Source of the DNA: Prosopis cineraria
Lineage: Eukaryota; Streptophyta; Magnoliopsida; Fabales; Fabaceae
Reading direction: 5' to 3'
Assembly: GCF_029017545.1 (NCBI RefSeq)
Contig: NW_026555340.1
Span: 16,995,113-17,059,112 of the forward strand
DNA length: 64,000 nt
Shown here: positions 23,177-35,278 of the stretch, one piece after another
Numbering within the stretch: position 1 is the stretch's first letter
Layout: each line of letters opens with the position of its first letter
Notes under the pieces: generated by a model
Database searches by the model: none
The model's input: only the letters and a program-made list of their open reading frames with translations
Told to the model about the DNA's origin: nothing
Position numbers and translations under genes: made by a program

Positions 23177-25807
23177 GAAGATTTGGCCATTAAATTGTCC
23201 TTTTTACAATTACATACACTTGACCAATTGTTAGTACATTTATTACTAAATCACCACTTTTACACACATTCACACTTACACATGAAACAATCTTAGCCCA
23301 CAATCATATTTCACAACATGTAGCACATTTAAACATCATTATGCTAAAGAAATTCCCCACTTACACATTTATAATCAAATCTTAGCTTATTCTCGCATAT
23401 TTCACCATATGTCACACACATTCACAAATACAGGGTTAAGATTTACAAAACCATTACTTTTCATAGATAATCATGTGCACATGAATCATATAACAACTTA
23501 CTCATTTACAAATATACAATAAAACAGATTCATTACACAATCTTTTGATTTTTGTAGCAATAGCACTACTATGACAACCTTGAGTCTTTCCCTTAGGTCG
23601 ACTTACTATCAGAACTTGTAAAAATATAACGACGGGGTGAGATAATAATCTCAGTAATAGAATGACTCTTTACTACTAACTATCATAGGTAATTATAAAC
23701 AAGTATTGCATATACGTAATTAAATAAAGCATATAATATAATTTTACAAAATCATTTTTCATAATAAATTATTACCACTAGCATAATCAACTATCATCCG
23801 AGCCTTCGTATCACCCCAACTGAAATCATAAGCTCAATTAAGCCAATATATACTCATTGACCTAAGCACACCTTTAATGGTAGAATCACTCGGTGAAAGG
23901 CATTCTATTCTACTTTTAAACTATAATTTCCCTTATCACGCACAATGATTGAGCTGTCGTTACTCCAACACCATATCTCACAGATGCTAAGGAGCTCTGA
24001 TCTCCAATACTGCACCCCACATAGGCACTAAAAAGATAATCTCCAACACTGCATCTCAATACGTACTAAGAAGATGAAATTCTCTAACGCCACACCTTGT
24101 CAAGCACTAAGAAAAATAATGCTATATGGACTTCTCACTACGTCTCTCTATGGGTGAACTCTCACTCCTATGATCATACTTACATATCAACAAGCAGCTT
24201 GTATTCAAATTCACATAGATATAGTTATATAATTGTATATTTTCATAAAATCCATTTCTTTGAAATCCTTTTTTCATGTACAAACATTTGTTCTTCTCAG
24301 AAACATGCATAATCTAGAAATAATTTTATGCATTAGTTATAATACTTAGAAATAGTTACAGAAAATAATCAAGTAGAGAAAGTTATTCAGTTATATCAAC
24401 CATTTTGTCATAAGAAATGGTTACCCATAGATTTCTTATACACGTAATGTAGAGTTGGGAATTTGGGCGAGTCAGGCCTATTTGGGCTCGCCCAAATAAG
24501 ACCGACCCGAATAGGTCCGAACCCAAACAAGCCCGAATAACTAAGCTCGGCTTAAATTCTTTAGCTTCGGGTGGCCTGAATCCTAAATTTTGTTTTAAAA
24601 ATCATTTTAATTAATTTTTTAACTTTAAAATTAATTATTTTATTTTATAAAAAATATAAAATATATATTTTTGATACTTAAATGATGTATAAAACTCAAA
24701 TATATGATATTTTAGCATAAAATGACTTACAACTTAAAAAATTAATTAATATTTATTATATTTTATATATTTTTAAAAAATAAATTTTGTTATTCAGGTA
24801 TTTAGGCCAAACTTAAACCCAATCAGGCTTGGCTCAAATTTCTTCAGGCTTATTCGAGCTTGGCCTAAATTGAATAGGCTCGAACATAAAATAACTATAA
24901 CTTTTCAAAGCTCGGCTTTAAATTTTTTCGGACAGGTTCAAGCTAGCCCGTCAGGCTCGGTCGAAATTACTGGCTCTAACGTAATGTCTCCACATGCTTC
25001 CTCTCTCAAGTTACATGCACCACACAACAATTTACATATAATTAGCACTATTAATCAATTAGTCAAATTGACCACAAATATTAATTATCACTAAAAACTA
25101 CATTTAATTATCCTTTCTTTTACTTAGTCAATCGAGGCTCATTACAATACAATCACCCATTTCTATCACTCCTGTCAATCCCAACATACCTCCTTCACAA
25201 CTTCATTCCTATCTTCCTTTAGTTAAGAGCTAATTTAAGTTTACAACTTCAAAACTTTATCGTTTAACTTTAAACTAGTAGCAAAACCTTAATTCAACTT
25301 CAGAAAACTTTTTCATTATCAAAGGGTAAGGAACAAATCCTTTAAAACTTCTCAATTTAATTTTTCTATAACTTACACTAAAAAATTAGGGTAGAATTGA
25401 AGCTAAAGACAGTACAAAACTTACCCCATAAGTTATTGGTTAAAAATATCTCCTAAGGCTCCAGCAATCCTTGCTCTAGCAGAGGTTCTACCACTTCTCC
25501 TCTACCTCTTATGTTTTCTCACTTTTCCTCTCTAGTTTCATGAGCTTCCACATCTAATTATCCACTTTTCTATACCGTGTGCCATGGCACATGCATCACT
25601 AGCAATGGCATATGGCACAATGAGAGAAATCCTTATTGCACTTATATGCTTTACTTCAAAATATAATCCTTTTACCCATATCTGCTCATTCAACATTTTA
25701 AAAAGTTAAAATACCAAATTGTCATCCAAAATCCTAATCACTTACTAATATACTAATTTACCCCTAATTAGCAATCAGTTTCAGATTTAAAAATTCAGGA
25801 CGTTACA
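22524..25807 (-). mobile_element. Second long solo LTR, minus orientation, interrupted by a small hAT element
   Basis: On the minus strand the element begins at 25807 with TGTAACGTCCTGAATTTT, the same 18 bases that begin the solo LTR at 14177. It ends at 22524; the plus strand there reads TGTAACATCTC. The 5-bp CTTAT is present on both sides (22519-22523 and 25808-25812). Minus the 529-bp hAT insertion, the LTR is about 2.75 kb. No internal coding region or second terminus is present, so this is a solo LTR of a family related at its end to the first one. An (AT)n run at 23155-23175 lies inside. Confidence 0.8.
24450..24978. mobile_element. Non-autonomous hAT element (529 bp)
   Basis: The left end TAGAGTTGGGAATTTGGGC and the inverted right end TAGAGCCAGTAATTTCGACC resemble the termini of the hAT at 15789. 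The 8-bp ACGTAATG at 24442-24449 is repeated exactly at 24979-24986. Subterminal regions carry GGGCTCGCCC/AGCTCGGCTT-type motifs as in the larger element. The centre is AT-rich and noncoding. It could be mobilised by a related transposase. Its position inside the second solo LTR dates it after that LTR. Confidence 0.9.
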
Positions 25808-25812
25808 CTTAT

Positions 25813-26400
25813 AATCAAGAACAAATAATTTTTTAATAATTTATATTTTGTGGCATATTGGATTTCAAAGTGGCATCACATTCCTAAGTGATTGTGTGGG
25901 TTCAAAGGGTTGGCTGATTTTGATTCTTTGGCACCTTTAGGTCATATCAAGAGCACCTTAATTAACTTTATAATTTAAAACAATTCATTAGAAACGAAAT
26001 GATTTTAAAATATCATCTAATGAGATAGGATTTGCACACTAAATAGTATATAAATAAACTTAATTAATTCTTTAATTATTCTAAATAAAACCATTTCAAA
26101 TAAGATTCTTAATTAATTAATATACTAAAATATTGCAAAGTCATGGTTAGTGATCTGGGAATAGTTCATTCACCTTAAAATCAACAATCTCATGAGGGAA
26201 GAGTGGTGGATGACCATCCTACATGCAAGTCCAAACATCACTATCCGACATGGTCTTCAGAGTGAACTAACAAGGATACAGAATGAAACTCAGGGAGCCT
26301 GGTGTGTGAATGAGTTTGATTCAGGGGATGAACGAGTTTGACTCACTATCCTGCTAAACGAGTTTGACTCATCTCGACCTCAAACAAGCCTTTTAGATTC
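25813..26400. other. Spacer before LINE, with three short repeats
   Basis: AT-rich spacer. From about 26170 the composition changes and resembles the 5' part of the LINE that follows. Three copies of a 15-bp motif AAYGAGTTTGAYTCA lie at 26309, 26331 and 26357. No gene is supported. Confidence 0.45.
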
Positions 26401-29400
26401 ATTGCGAGATAGGTTTTGCATGAAAGTTTTGAAAAGCTGGTTCAGGAGAAGTGGGATCGTTCGGAATCTTGGTGTGGCAAGACTTCTAATTTTGCCAAAG
26501 TATGCACCGAGTGGAATGAAGAACTATTCAGGCACACAGCTTCCAGGAAAAATAAGATATTAAGAAGATTGGAGGGAATTACGAGAGCTCTCGGTGATGT
26601 CGGAAACAAGCGCCACCTTGAATAGTCACAATCCAAACTCTGACTAGAAATTAAAGTAGTGCTATTACAGGAGAATCTAATATGGGCCTAGAAAGCCGAA
26701 AATAATTGGGCTTGATGGGAAACAAGAATTTCACGCTGGCGCTAATGGGTGTAGAAGAATTAATCGAATTGGTGCACTCCAAAAGCATGATAGGGAATGG
26801 GTTTTTAATGTTGAAATTTTAAAATTTATTCACTGAGGAGGCTACTTCTCAATCAAACTTTGATCTCTCGTGTCTACTACCCAACTATTGAAGAAATGAT
26901 GTCGAGTCATTTTGGTCGTACCATTGAGGATGAGGAAATTACTGATGCCATTAAGAGCATAGGGGCTCTTATGTCTCTTAGGTCAAATGGTTTCAGTGCA
27001 GTCTTTTACCAAACCCAATGGAGTCAAGTGGGGGAGTCTATTATCCCAGCAGTCAAACATTTCTTCAACAATCCACATGAGATCAAAGAGGTGAATGGCA
27101 CACTTATTGTCTTGACTTCAACAAAAAACAAAAAAAAAATCCCCCGAGATGGTATGTGATTTACATCCTATTAGTTTTTGTAATGTTATATTTAAGACTA
27201 TAACTAAGGTTATTACTAATTAGATGAAGTCTTTTCTCCCTGAGATCATATTACCTAACCAATGCAGTTTTGTTCCTGAAGACATAGCTCCAATAATATT
27301 ATTGTGACTTGGGAGGTGATTCATTCATGAGGAAAATGCAGGGCATGCGTACTTTCATGGCCACAAAAATTGATCTGGATAAGGCTTATGACAGGTTGAA
27401 TTGGAAATTCCTAATGAACTACATTCAGGAATTATGTTTCCCTCCTCAAAGTATTGATGTTATTCACCATTGTATTTCTTCCTCTTCTATGCAACTTCTT
27501 TGGAATGGTAACAAGTTCGATTCCTTTGTCCCTTCTAAAGGAGTCCAATAAGGTGACCCGATATCTCCATACTCATTGCCATTTGTATGGAGAGATTTGC
27601 TCATCTGATTCAGCAGAGTTGAAGATGGCATCTGGCATCCTATCCTCCTTGGGATAGACGGCCTTCGAGTGTCCAATCTATTTTTTGTAGACTACATCAT
27701 TTTGTTTGAGGAAGCTTCTCGTTTGTAGGCTGAAGTTATAAATGACTGTTTGAAGATGTTTTGTGAAAATTGAAGGTGAATGCAACTAAGACACGAGTTT
27801 CTTTTATAAGAATGTTCATAACATTCGAAGGAAAGAACTGAGTTCGATATTGGGCTTCTCCAGAACAACTGATCTTGGACGCTATATAGGAGTTCTCGAT
27901 TGCATTCAAAAGCAGTAGATAAAAATACATTTAGGGATATTATTGATAAAGTGAAGAAGCGCTTGTCTTCCTGGAAGGCCACGGCTTTGTCTTTAGCTAG
28001 ATGTACAACTCTCGTCTTTGCCATGACCTCAGCCATCCCTAGATATACCATGTAAACTGCTTTGTTACCTGTGCAAACCTGTGAAACTCTTGATCATCTG
28101 AATAAAATTTTCATATGGGGGACTATCATGGAAAAAAAGAAAATCCACTTAATTTTGTGGAATGAAGTGGGGAAGAGCAAGAAAAATGGAGGGTTAGGGA
28201 TTAAGCATGCTCGGTCACAGAATCAAGCATTCTTAATAAAGCTTGGCTGGAAGCTCATGAAGCAGAAAGATGATCTCTGGGCTAAAGTTATTTGGGTAAA
28301 TATAAGTGCGGGAATGACTTAGTGCCCGTTATTAAGAAGTCTAGATCAGGATCCAACATCTGGTTGGGCATTAAGGCAACGTGGGATAAAGTTCTTGAGG
28401 CATCAGAGGTTGTACAGGAAGGTCGAGAGGTTCGATGGAAGCTAGAGAAACTTGGAGATTTCTCAATCAAATCAGCTTACCAATACCTTAGAAAAGAGGA
28501 TAGCATCAGAGATACCATATGGGTTAACCTCTAGAAAATGAATGTCCCACACAGGTGTAAGTCTTTCATGTGGCTTGTGCTGCATAATAGGATCCTCACT
28601 AATGAAGCTTGAGTCCACGGGAGATTAAGCATGGATGCAGGCTGCCAATGGTGTCCAGATATTAATGAAGATGTACTCCACATGTTTACGAGATTGTCCT
28701 CGGACTTACCAATAATAGAGCAAGATCGTCAATCCTTTTCATAAAGGAGTCTTTTTCGGCTCTAATCTTGCACAGTGGCTACGGCAAAATTTGATAGGTC
28801 CTGGAAGCCATATGAACAAGGAATGGACTTGCAGCTTTGCTTTAAGTTGCAGGCAAATATGGCAAAGACAAAATCTGCATTTTTTTAAAAAGAATAACAA
28901 AAGCAATGAATCTCTTCAAGCTCGTGTGGAATCAATCAAGTTGAATATGACAACCCAGAGATTGTTAAGGAATGCCAACCTCTTAGGGAAAAACATGAAC
29001 GCGTCTAGAGTGCATTGGCAGGTTCCTCCTCATAATTGGATTCTTGTGAATGTGGATGGGGCCTTCTCTCTTACCACTGCCAAGGGAGGAGGAAACGCAT
29101 TCGGTGCTCATCACTCCTATGGGGTGATTTGAGCCTTTTATTTCTCTTGTTGTTAATTTAAAATTATTTTTTAAATATTTTAATATTATATTTATAAAAA
29201 TAAAATATATAAAAATTATAAAAAATTATTATTAAATATGGATTGTTTTTTATATTATTAGAGGATAATAATACTCATCACTTTGATAAGATTTGAATAA
29301 TCTAAATTTAAGCTTTTTACTTTTATTTTATTGTTGTTGAAATAAAAAAATGTAAAAAAATATAGAAATCTATAATAAATTCCTTTATACCAATCTGGCC

Positions 29401-29955
29401 AATACAGATTTAATCTAAATCACCAAGTTTAATATTATTTTTTAATAATTTTTATAAATTAACTATTCAGATGTATTCTAAACAATATAGATATAATTTG
29501 AAAGGTCCAATTTAATATTAAAAATTTTATAATTTTAATTAATTGATCATCTAGATATATTCTATACAAATCATATTTTATATTATAATTTTTTATAACT
29601 TTTACTTTGATAAATAAATATAATATAAAAATATTTAAAAAATTAGTTTTAATCAACAGCAAAGATCATTTTAAAAAAAAAAACAAAATGAAGGGCCCAC
29701 ATCGCCCCATAGGTGATGAGCATATGAGCACCGCAGTAGGTCCCGAGGGAGGATGCAGAGGTGTGCTGAGAAATCATTCAGGATTATTTGTTTCTGGATA
29801 TGTGCATGGCAATGTTGGAACTGATAGTTAACCTCTCCTTCTGATGCAGTTAATTTAATTTTTGCTGATTGTAATAACCTCAACTCCAGTTAGTCAAGTT
29901 GTGCCTTTTTTTCTATCCAAAATAAAAAAAAAAATTGGTTCATTAAAAAAAAAAA
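26400..29955 (+). mobile_element. Degenerate L1-type LINE (endonuclease-RT linker to poly(A) tail)
   Basis: The pieces appear in the order of plant L1 ORF2. First the linker (FEKLVQEKWDRSESW, ILRRLEGI) at 26416-26625. Then reverse transcriptase at 26860-27720 (KIDLDKAYDRLNWKF; a QGDPISP-like turn just after 27549; a degenerate active site read as FVDYI near 27690). Then the RT thumb region at 28062-28320 (FIWGTIMEKKKIHLILWNE). Then the zinc-binding RVT domain at 28450-28700 (SAYQYLR, ILTNEAWVHGRL). Then an RNase H start at 29000-29100 (PPHNWILVNVDGAF), resuming at 29735. A-rich tails lie at 29921-29955. Many stops and frameshifts break every domain. The RNase H part is split by an insertion at 29102-29733. 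The 5' end with the endonuclease core is missing. Confidence 0.85.
29102..29733. mobile_element. Inverted-repeat insertion within the LINE RNase H region
   Basis: CGGTGCTCAT at 29102-29111 is mirrored by ATGAGCACCG at 29724-29733. Similarity continues inward (CACTCCTATGGGGTGAT against CACCTATGGGGCGAT), giving imperfect inverted repeats of about 30-35 bp. RNase H coding similarity stops at the left end and resumes at the right end (GPEGGCRGVLRNHSG). The interior is over 80 percent A/T with no coding. No clear target-site duplication was found, so the type is open. Its ends resemble those of the element at about 60645-61032. Confidence 0.6.
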
Positions 29956-30319
29956 CACCCACGTACACACTAAAATCCCACTTTCTAAAAGAAAACATCT
30001 TTTTTTTTCTATTTTTAATAATTAGTGTTTGATTTTGCATTTGCACACTTAAGGTTGTTCATGAAACTGCTGAAATAATGTGCCTTTGCATTTTTCCAAT
30101 CAGGGTTTGTACAATCTAACTGGACCAGCTGATTCAATTAGTCCGATCAGAAATTAACCTATGATTCAGTGAACCTATCAAGAATTGGTTAGAATCGGTC
30201 AAAATTGGTGTGAAACTAATTAAAATCAATTTACATCCGTTTTAAAAAAAGAATCTCAATAACCTAAACTTATATTATTTTGTGTTTTTATTTGTTTTGT
30301 AATTGATTTTTCTTTAGTG

Positions 30320-30355
<36 letters not shown>

Positions 30356-31087
30356 GCTTGTCTTGGTATGATTAGGCGATTTATGTGACATATTTGATTA
30401 TTTTGGTCATTTTCAATGGACAATCAATAGTTTTATTATAATTTTGGAGCAATTACTATAAATTTGACTTGTATGATAAGAATATGATTAAAATTATTTA
30501 AAATATTTTAATATTTTATAAATATTCTATAAATTTTATTCTTTTAATTTAGACCGATCGAATCACGATCTGACCATAGTTCAATGAACCACAATCCTGA
30601 TTAGTTCGATACACTGTCCGGTCATGATAACATTACTTCCAACACAAATGAAAGTTTACTCTAATATTTATTGACAGAACCAATCTTTTATTGTTATATA
30701 GTTTTGACTACTAACTCTTGTTGGCCAATAAGGTTTCCGCTTTAAGATGGATTTAATTTAAAAATGAACCTTTATTATTTGTAATTTTATCATGATGGGG
30801 CTGGTATGTGGATGCTGACTACCATTTCCACCGCAAACTTACACTATTTGTAATTTTATCATATCCCCAAAAACAAATAAATAATATTTAAATAATGGAG
30901 CCCAGGAATCCCATATAACAAGTTGATAACAAATTATAATAAAAGACAAACAAATGTATTTCATCAATGGTTAAAATGTTATGGTAGTACTAATAGAACA
31001 AGTCAACATTTCTGGACTTGGATTGATTTCTTTTGTGTAGTAACTCCCAAATCACATTCACATGAATCTCAAATAACATTTATAATA
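29956..31087. other. Intergenic stretch with a MITE-like segment
   Basis: At about 30110-30230 and 30550-30640 lie two segments rich in GACC/GGTC and TTGATT-type motifs in opposite orientation. They enclose AT-rich sequence with an (AT)n run at 30320-30352. They look like eroded ends of a non-autonomous DNA transposon, but I could not fix exact termini. No gene is supported. Confidence 0.35.
30320..30352. repeat. (TA)n microsatellite
   Basis: About 16 TA units in the centre of the possible MITE. Confidence 0.9.
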
Positions 31088-31310
31088 ATTTTTTTAACAA
31101 AAAACTTATATACTTAACTTTATATACTTAATATACTTGCTTTTAATTAAATCAAGATCCCTGCATTTTTTTATAAATTATTTATTCTTAAAAAATCTCT
31201 TGTTATTACTATTATTAATACATTAAAATTCACTTATTTGAATTTTGAATGGATAAAAGTGTATTACATATATAAGATTGAGTACTTAAATCTTGTTTGG
31301 CCTTATCAAG
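31088..31310. repeat. AT-rich dispersed repeat with weak inverted ends
   Basis: The left end (AAACTTATATACTTAACTTT) and inverted right end (AAACAAGATTTAAGTACTC) are weakly similar. The body resembles 43175-43340 (a shared TTTTAATTAAATCAA motif, then ATAAATTATTTA, then TATTAAAATT). It is probably a small non-autonomous element family. Confidence 0.4.
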
Positions 31311-32207
31311 ATACCCCATAGAGATATATTTTTTTATTGTAAAATAGAAGCATCAAAATTTATGTACATAGCTCGACTAATAAAATTTTAAAAATCCACT
31401 TGGAACTATAGATAAAAAAAATTAAAAAAAATTGACAGATTAATAATAATTAAATCCTTAATAAATTTTTTGAGAAATGATTTGAAAATACTAATTCAAA
31501 TAATTACAAATTCAAGAGCTTCAACTGCATACATCACATTTAAGCTTCAAATGTAACTATCAAATTGAAATTAAGATTATTCTTTGTAACTATCTAAATT
31601 GGTACTTTCAACTCATTTTTAAAAAAAAAATATTAAAAACCTAACTATCATTAATTCACTCTTTTGAGATCTAATTATCATTTTTTCTTTAAAAAAAACC
31701 CTCCAAAGATACCAAGAATGGGGACAAACAGAAGCCATTTTCAAGTACATTAAAACTCACAACTATAGGCCATTTCCAAGTCCTGAATATGTAGTTACGT
31801 TAAATAAATACACCAAAAAATCCCCGAGATACTTATAAGGCCGCCAATTGATACAACGGCTCCACACAATGGGAGTTTAGATTAAGTCTGAGCAAGAAGT
31901 GATAATCCACAAGTTTTCTAGGATACGAAGTAATGGAATAACCAAAAAAGAGTAAAAATTAAAAAAGGACATATAAATAAGAACACCTATTAGCAAACCA
32001 ATTGCAGCCTCTGCTTTTGTAAATCATCATGAAACTCCTGAAAATCATGAAAACACCTATACACTTTACCTTTTCCTCAAACAAATTATAAGAGAAAAAT
32101 TTGGGTCACAGTAATATAATCAACTTGCTTTCGTGTTGACATGATCAGAGAAAAATTTGAAGGAGGATTTTCAACTTGTTCTGTTTAGATGTGAGAATTC
32201 TGGTGAA
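31311..32207 (-). other. 3' flank and 3' UTR of the CASP-like gene
   Basis: No coding segment. The part next to 32208, down to about 31700, is less AT-rich and is likely the 3' UTR of the CASP-like gene. The exact poly(A) site cannot be seen. Confidence 0.5.
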
Positions 32208-32402
32208 TTACCCTGAAGCCAAAAGCCAAAGCATAATTAAAGATGAAATCAAAATTGTAATCCAGCTCATAAAAGCAAAAGCAACAGAAATCTGATACTT
32301 TTGGCATTCTTCTCCAAAATTGCAGTGTCCCAAATCATTGAAGTACAAAACTGTAATGCCAGCTGAGGCAGAAGCTGCTGCTAGAGATAATGTTGATGTT
32401 AC
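32208..32402 (-). CDS. CASP-like protein (CASPL5-type), exon 3
   Basis: This last exon follows a CCACAG acceptor. It encodes VTSTLSLAAASASAGITVLY, then FNDLGHCNFGEECQKYQISV and a final membrane helix ending MLWLLASG, with TAA at 32208-32210. CASP-like proteins are small four-helix plasma-membrane proteins. The founding CASPs scaffold the Casparian strip; the role of the CASPL5 group is not well defined. This exon supplies helix 3, the Cys-containing extracellular loop and helix 4. The joined exons give about 152 residues, the usual length, with no stop or frameshift. Confidence 0.9.
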   Translation of the reverse strand, partial: VTSTLSLAAASASAGITVLYFNDLGHCNFGEECQKYQISVAFAFMSWITILISSLIMLWLLASG

Positions 32403-32927
32403 CTGTGGACAACAGTTGAGAGGTAGGAATATGTCAAATGTTGAAAGCGATGAGCACACAACTCTGGCCACACGTTTACAAGGAAAGATGGGCCGTTTGG
32501 TACAGGGAACAAAAAGGAATGAACAAAAAAGCAAATTTTTTTTAAAAAGGTCATTTTATGGGCAGAAAATATCCCTTCATATACGCAAAAGTAATGACAA
32601 GACAGTTATCATTAACAAATCTCTTTCCGTTAAAGGGTGTTTCATAAAAAGAATTGAAAAGGCATTTCTTTTTCGTTGCATAAAAGCGTGGGAGGTGTGT
32701 GTGTAATATTTATATCAATATTAATGATTACTAAACAATAACTATTTATTTCATTTTATTTTTTTAATTCCAGGGAGGAGAAAAGACATTTTCCAAAGGA
32801 CAAAATCCCTTTTCTTTTGTTTTTTGGGTTCAAATTTTCAATTTCATTTCATTATAATCTGTGTAACAAACAACCCCTTAGAATCATACAAGTTCGAAGA
32901 ACAGCAAAAAGTTAAGCAGGGGCTAAC

Positions 32928-33060
32928 CCAGTCTCCGACCACAAAGAGGCTAACCAGTATGGCATTGTGGATGACCTTCTTTCTCATCCAAGCATATGCA
33001 TCCAACAAAGCAAGCACGAAACTCCATATGACTTGTAAACCCATTGAAGCTAGCAAGTAA
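32928..33060 (-). CDS. CASP-like protein (CASPL5-type), exon 2
   Basis: The exon starts after TATTACAG and completes a split Cys codon. It encodes YLLASMGLQVIWSFVLALLD, then AYAWMRKKVIHNAILVSLFV and VGDW before a GT donor at 32927. This is the second membrane helix plus the cytoplasmic loop with its basic RKK patch. Phase matches exon 1 (ends TG) and exon 3 (starts GTA). It lies only 16-20 bp from the left target-site duplication of the gypsy element in intron 1. Confidence 0.9.
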
Positions 33061-33080
33061 CTGTAATACAAGAGATTTTA

Positions 33081-33599
33081 TGATGGAACTCTACTGCTAA
33101 ACAGATAAATATGCAGAGATAATAGAGATTAATGACCAACAAATCAGGAGAAATACTGGGGTTTGATAATAATAATCCCAAAAGGCTGAATCAATGTTAC
33201 AAAAGACACTTCAGCGATTCAAACAAACCCTATTCCCAAGTTACAGCCAGAACTCACAACATTACTATGGAACCCAAACACATGCAATGCTATCTAAGCA
33301 TGCCCTCTGGTTTTTGAGAGCCAGTCTCTCCCTTGAACAAAACCCAAAAGTGATGACTCCTCCCCCCAAATGAAACTAACGGCTACTATAACCCAAAAGC
33401 AAAGTGCACAGTCTCCCACACCAAGTTCTGCTAAAGCAGACCTAAAACCACTATGAGTCAATACTAGGTTTGACTAGCTTTCTCCTTAAGAGTAAGGAGA
33501 GCAAGGTCAACGTTCTGCCCCTTAGAAAGATGCTTTCCCTTTTCTTGTATTTTTCTGAATCTCCTCTTATAGGTTTTTCCAGCAAAACAGAGTCTATCA
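33081..33599 (-). repeat. 3' LTR of the gypsy element
   Basis: 519 bp, TGATAGACTC at its start and ending ...CCATCA on the element strand. It contains the last 45 codons of the pol frame (33464-33599). A polypurine tract abuts at 33600. Confidence 0.95.
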
Positions 33600-35278
33600 T
33601 TACCCTCCCCTAAAAGCTTCACCTTGTCCTCAAGGGGAAAATGTGGAAATTGCCTAGCAAAAGCAGCCGCATCCTCCCATGAATTCTCAAAGTCGGGCAG
33701 ATCTTTCCACTTGACTAAAACTTCCAGCTGGCCGTTCATGAGTTTGCGAGCTTTACAAATGTCTTGAGGCTGAACTTGCAACTCCCATTCAGCAGAAAGA
33801 GCAGGCGGAATAGTTGGGATCACAGCAGTAGAGGAAATTGATTTTTTAAGTTGAGAAATGTGAAAGACAGGGTGGATTCTAGCTGTAGGAGGGAGTTCCA
33901 GCTTGTAGGCCACCTGACCAACCCTCTTGATAACTCTAAATGGGCCATAAAAGCGTGGGCTGAGCTTTTCATTGATCCTTTTAGCCAAGGACTTCAACCT
34001 GTAAGGTCTAATTCGCACATATACCATGTCACCCACCTCCAACTGTACATCACGCCTATGCTTATCAGCTTGCTCCTTCATTTTTTGTTGAGCCAAGTTC
34101 AGGTTTTCCTTCAAAACAGCAATTATGTGATTGCGGGCTTGAAGTTGGGCATTAACAGCCTCAATTGGTGAAGGTTCATCACTGAGCTTGCAGAAAACGG
34201 GTGGATCTCGTCCATATACAGCCCTAAAAGGTGTCATTCCGGATGCACTATGGTATGTGGTGTTGTACCAATATTCAGCCCAAGATAACCATTGAACCCA
34301 TTGGGTGGGTTTTTCAGTTGTGAAGCAACGTAAATAAGTTTCCAGCCCCCTATTCAGTACCTCAGTTTGGCCGTCTGTTTCCGGGTGATAAGCGGAACTA
34401 AGGCGTAACTGAGTTCCAGCCCGGTTAAATATCTCTTGCCAAAATTGACTGATAAAAATTCGATCTCTATCAGACACAATGGTTTTTGGAAAACCATGCA
34501 ATTTGACAATCTCATTCACAAATTTGACAGCAACATCTTGGGCAGTAAACGGGTGCGAAAGAGCGAGAAAATGAGCATATTTAGTGAGACGATCCACCAC
34601 AACCATGATTGTATCGTACCTCTTGGCTCTAGGAAGCCCGGTAATGAAATCCATGCTAATATCTTCCCATACTTGTTGAGGAATGGGTAGAGGTTGTAAC
34701 AGCCCAGCTGGGGATAAGGCTTGATATTTATTTTTTTGACACGTATCACATTGAGCTACATATTGCTGAATATCCTTCTTCATGCCCTCCCAATATACCA
34801 CCTGAATCAGCCTTTTATAAGTGCGTAAGTAGCCCGAATGTCCTCCTACCGGTGAGTCATGAAATTCTTTGAGTAATAATGGAATTCTACAAGACCCTCT
34901 CGGTAGGACCAACCTCTCCTTATAGTGTAAGCACCCCTTTTTAATGCTGTACCCCTCGACACTGTTGGGCTTTGTGATAAGTTGCTGCATCACAGCCTTG
35001 AATTTAGGGTCCGCCATCACCTCTTTTTCCCAATCTTCAATTTCATCATACTGCCATAAGGAAAACCCATTTATTTCTAGGTTCTTCTCTTGTCTTGAGA
35101 GCGCATCAGCAGCCCTATTTTCCTTGCCCGGCTTGTACACTATCTCAAATTTATACCCCATTAATTTGGATACCCAGTGTTGTTGATTTTCCTCAACAAT
35201 TCTCTGTTCCAGCAAAAATTTAAGCGCCTTTTGATCAGTTCGGATGATAAATTTGTGGCCCATAGGTAGTGACGCCAC
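33464..35278 (-). pseudogene. gypsy RNase H end, integrase and chromodomain
   Basis: After the frameshift the product continues with FIIRTDQKALKFLLEQ (RNase H). The integrase zinc finger follows (H-x-H around FHDSPVGGHSGYL; CDTCQKNK). The catalytic core shows D-D-E: DFITGLPRAKRYD, VSDRDRIF and YHPETDGQTEVLNRGLE. The GPY/F module is SPRFYGPFRVIKRVG. The chromodomain is LEVLVKWKDLPDFENSWED. The stop is at 33464-33466, inside the 3' LTR. Chromodomain presence classes it as a chromovirus. 604 codons open without interruption. Confidence 0.9.

Noticed and set aside
32320..32706. 128-codon plus-strand frame over CASP-like exon 3
   Set aside because: Antisense to a well-supported exon and without any family resemblance.
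33132..33317. Identical small plus-strand frames at 33132 and 38228
   Set aside because: They lie in the two LTRs and match because the LTRs match; no evidence of a separate gene.
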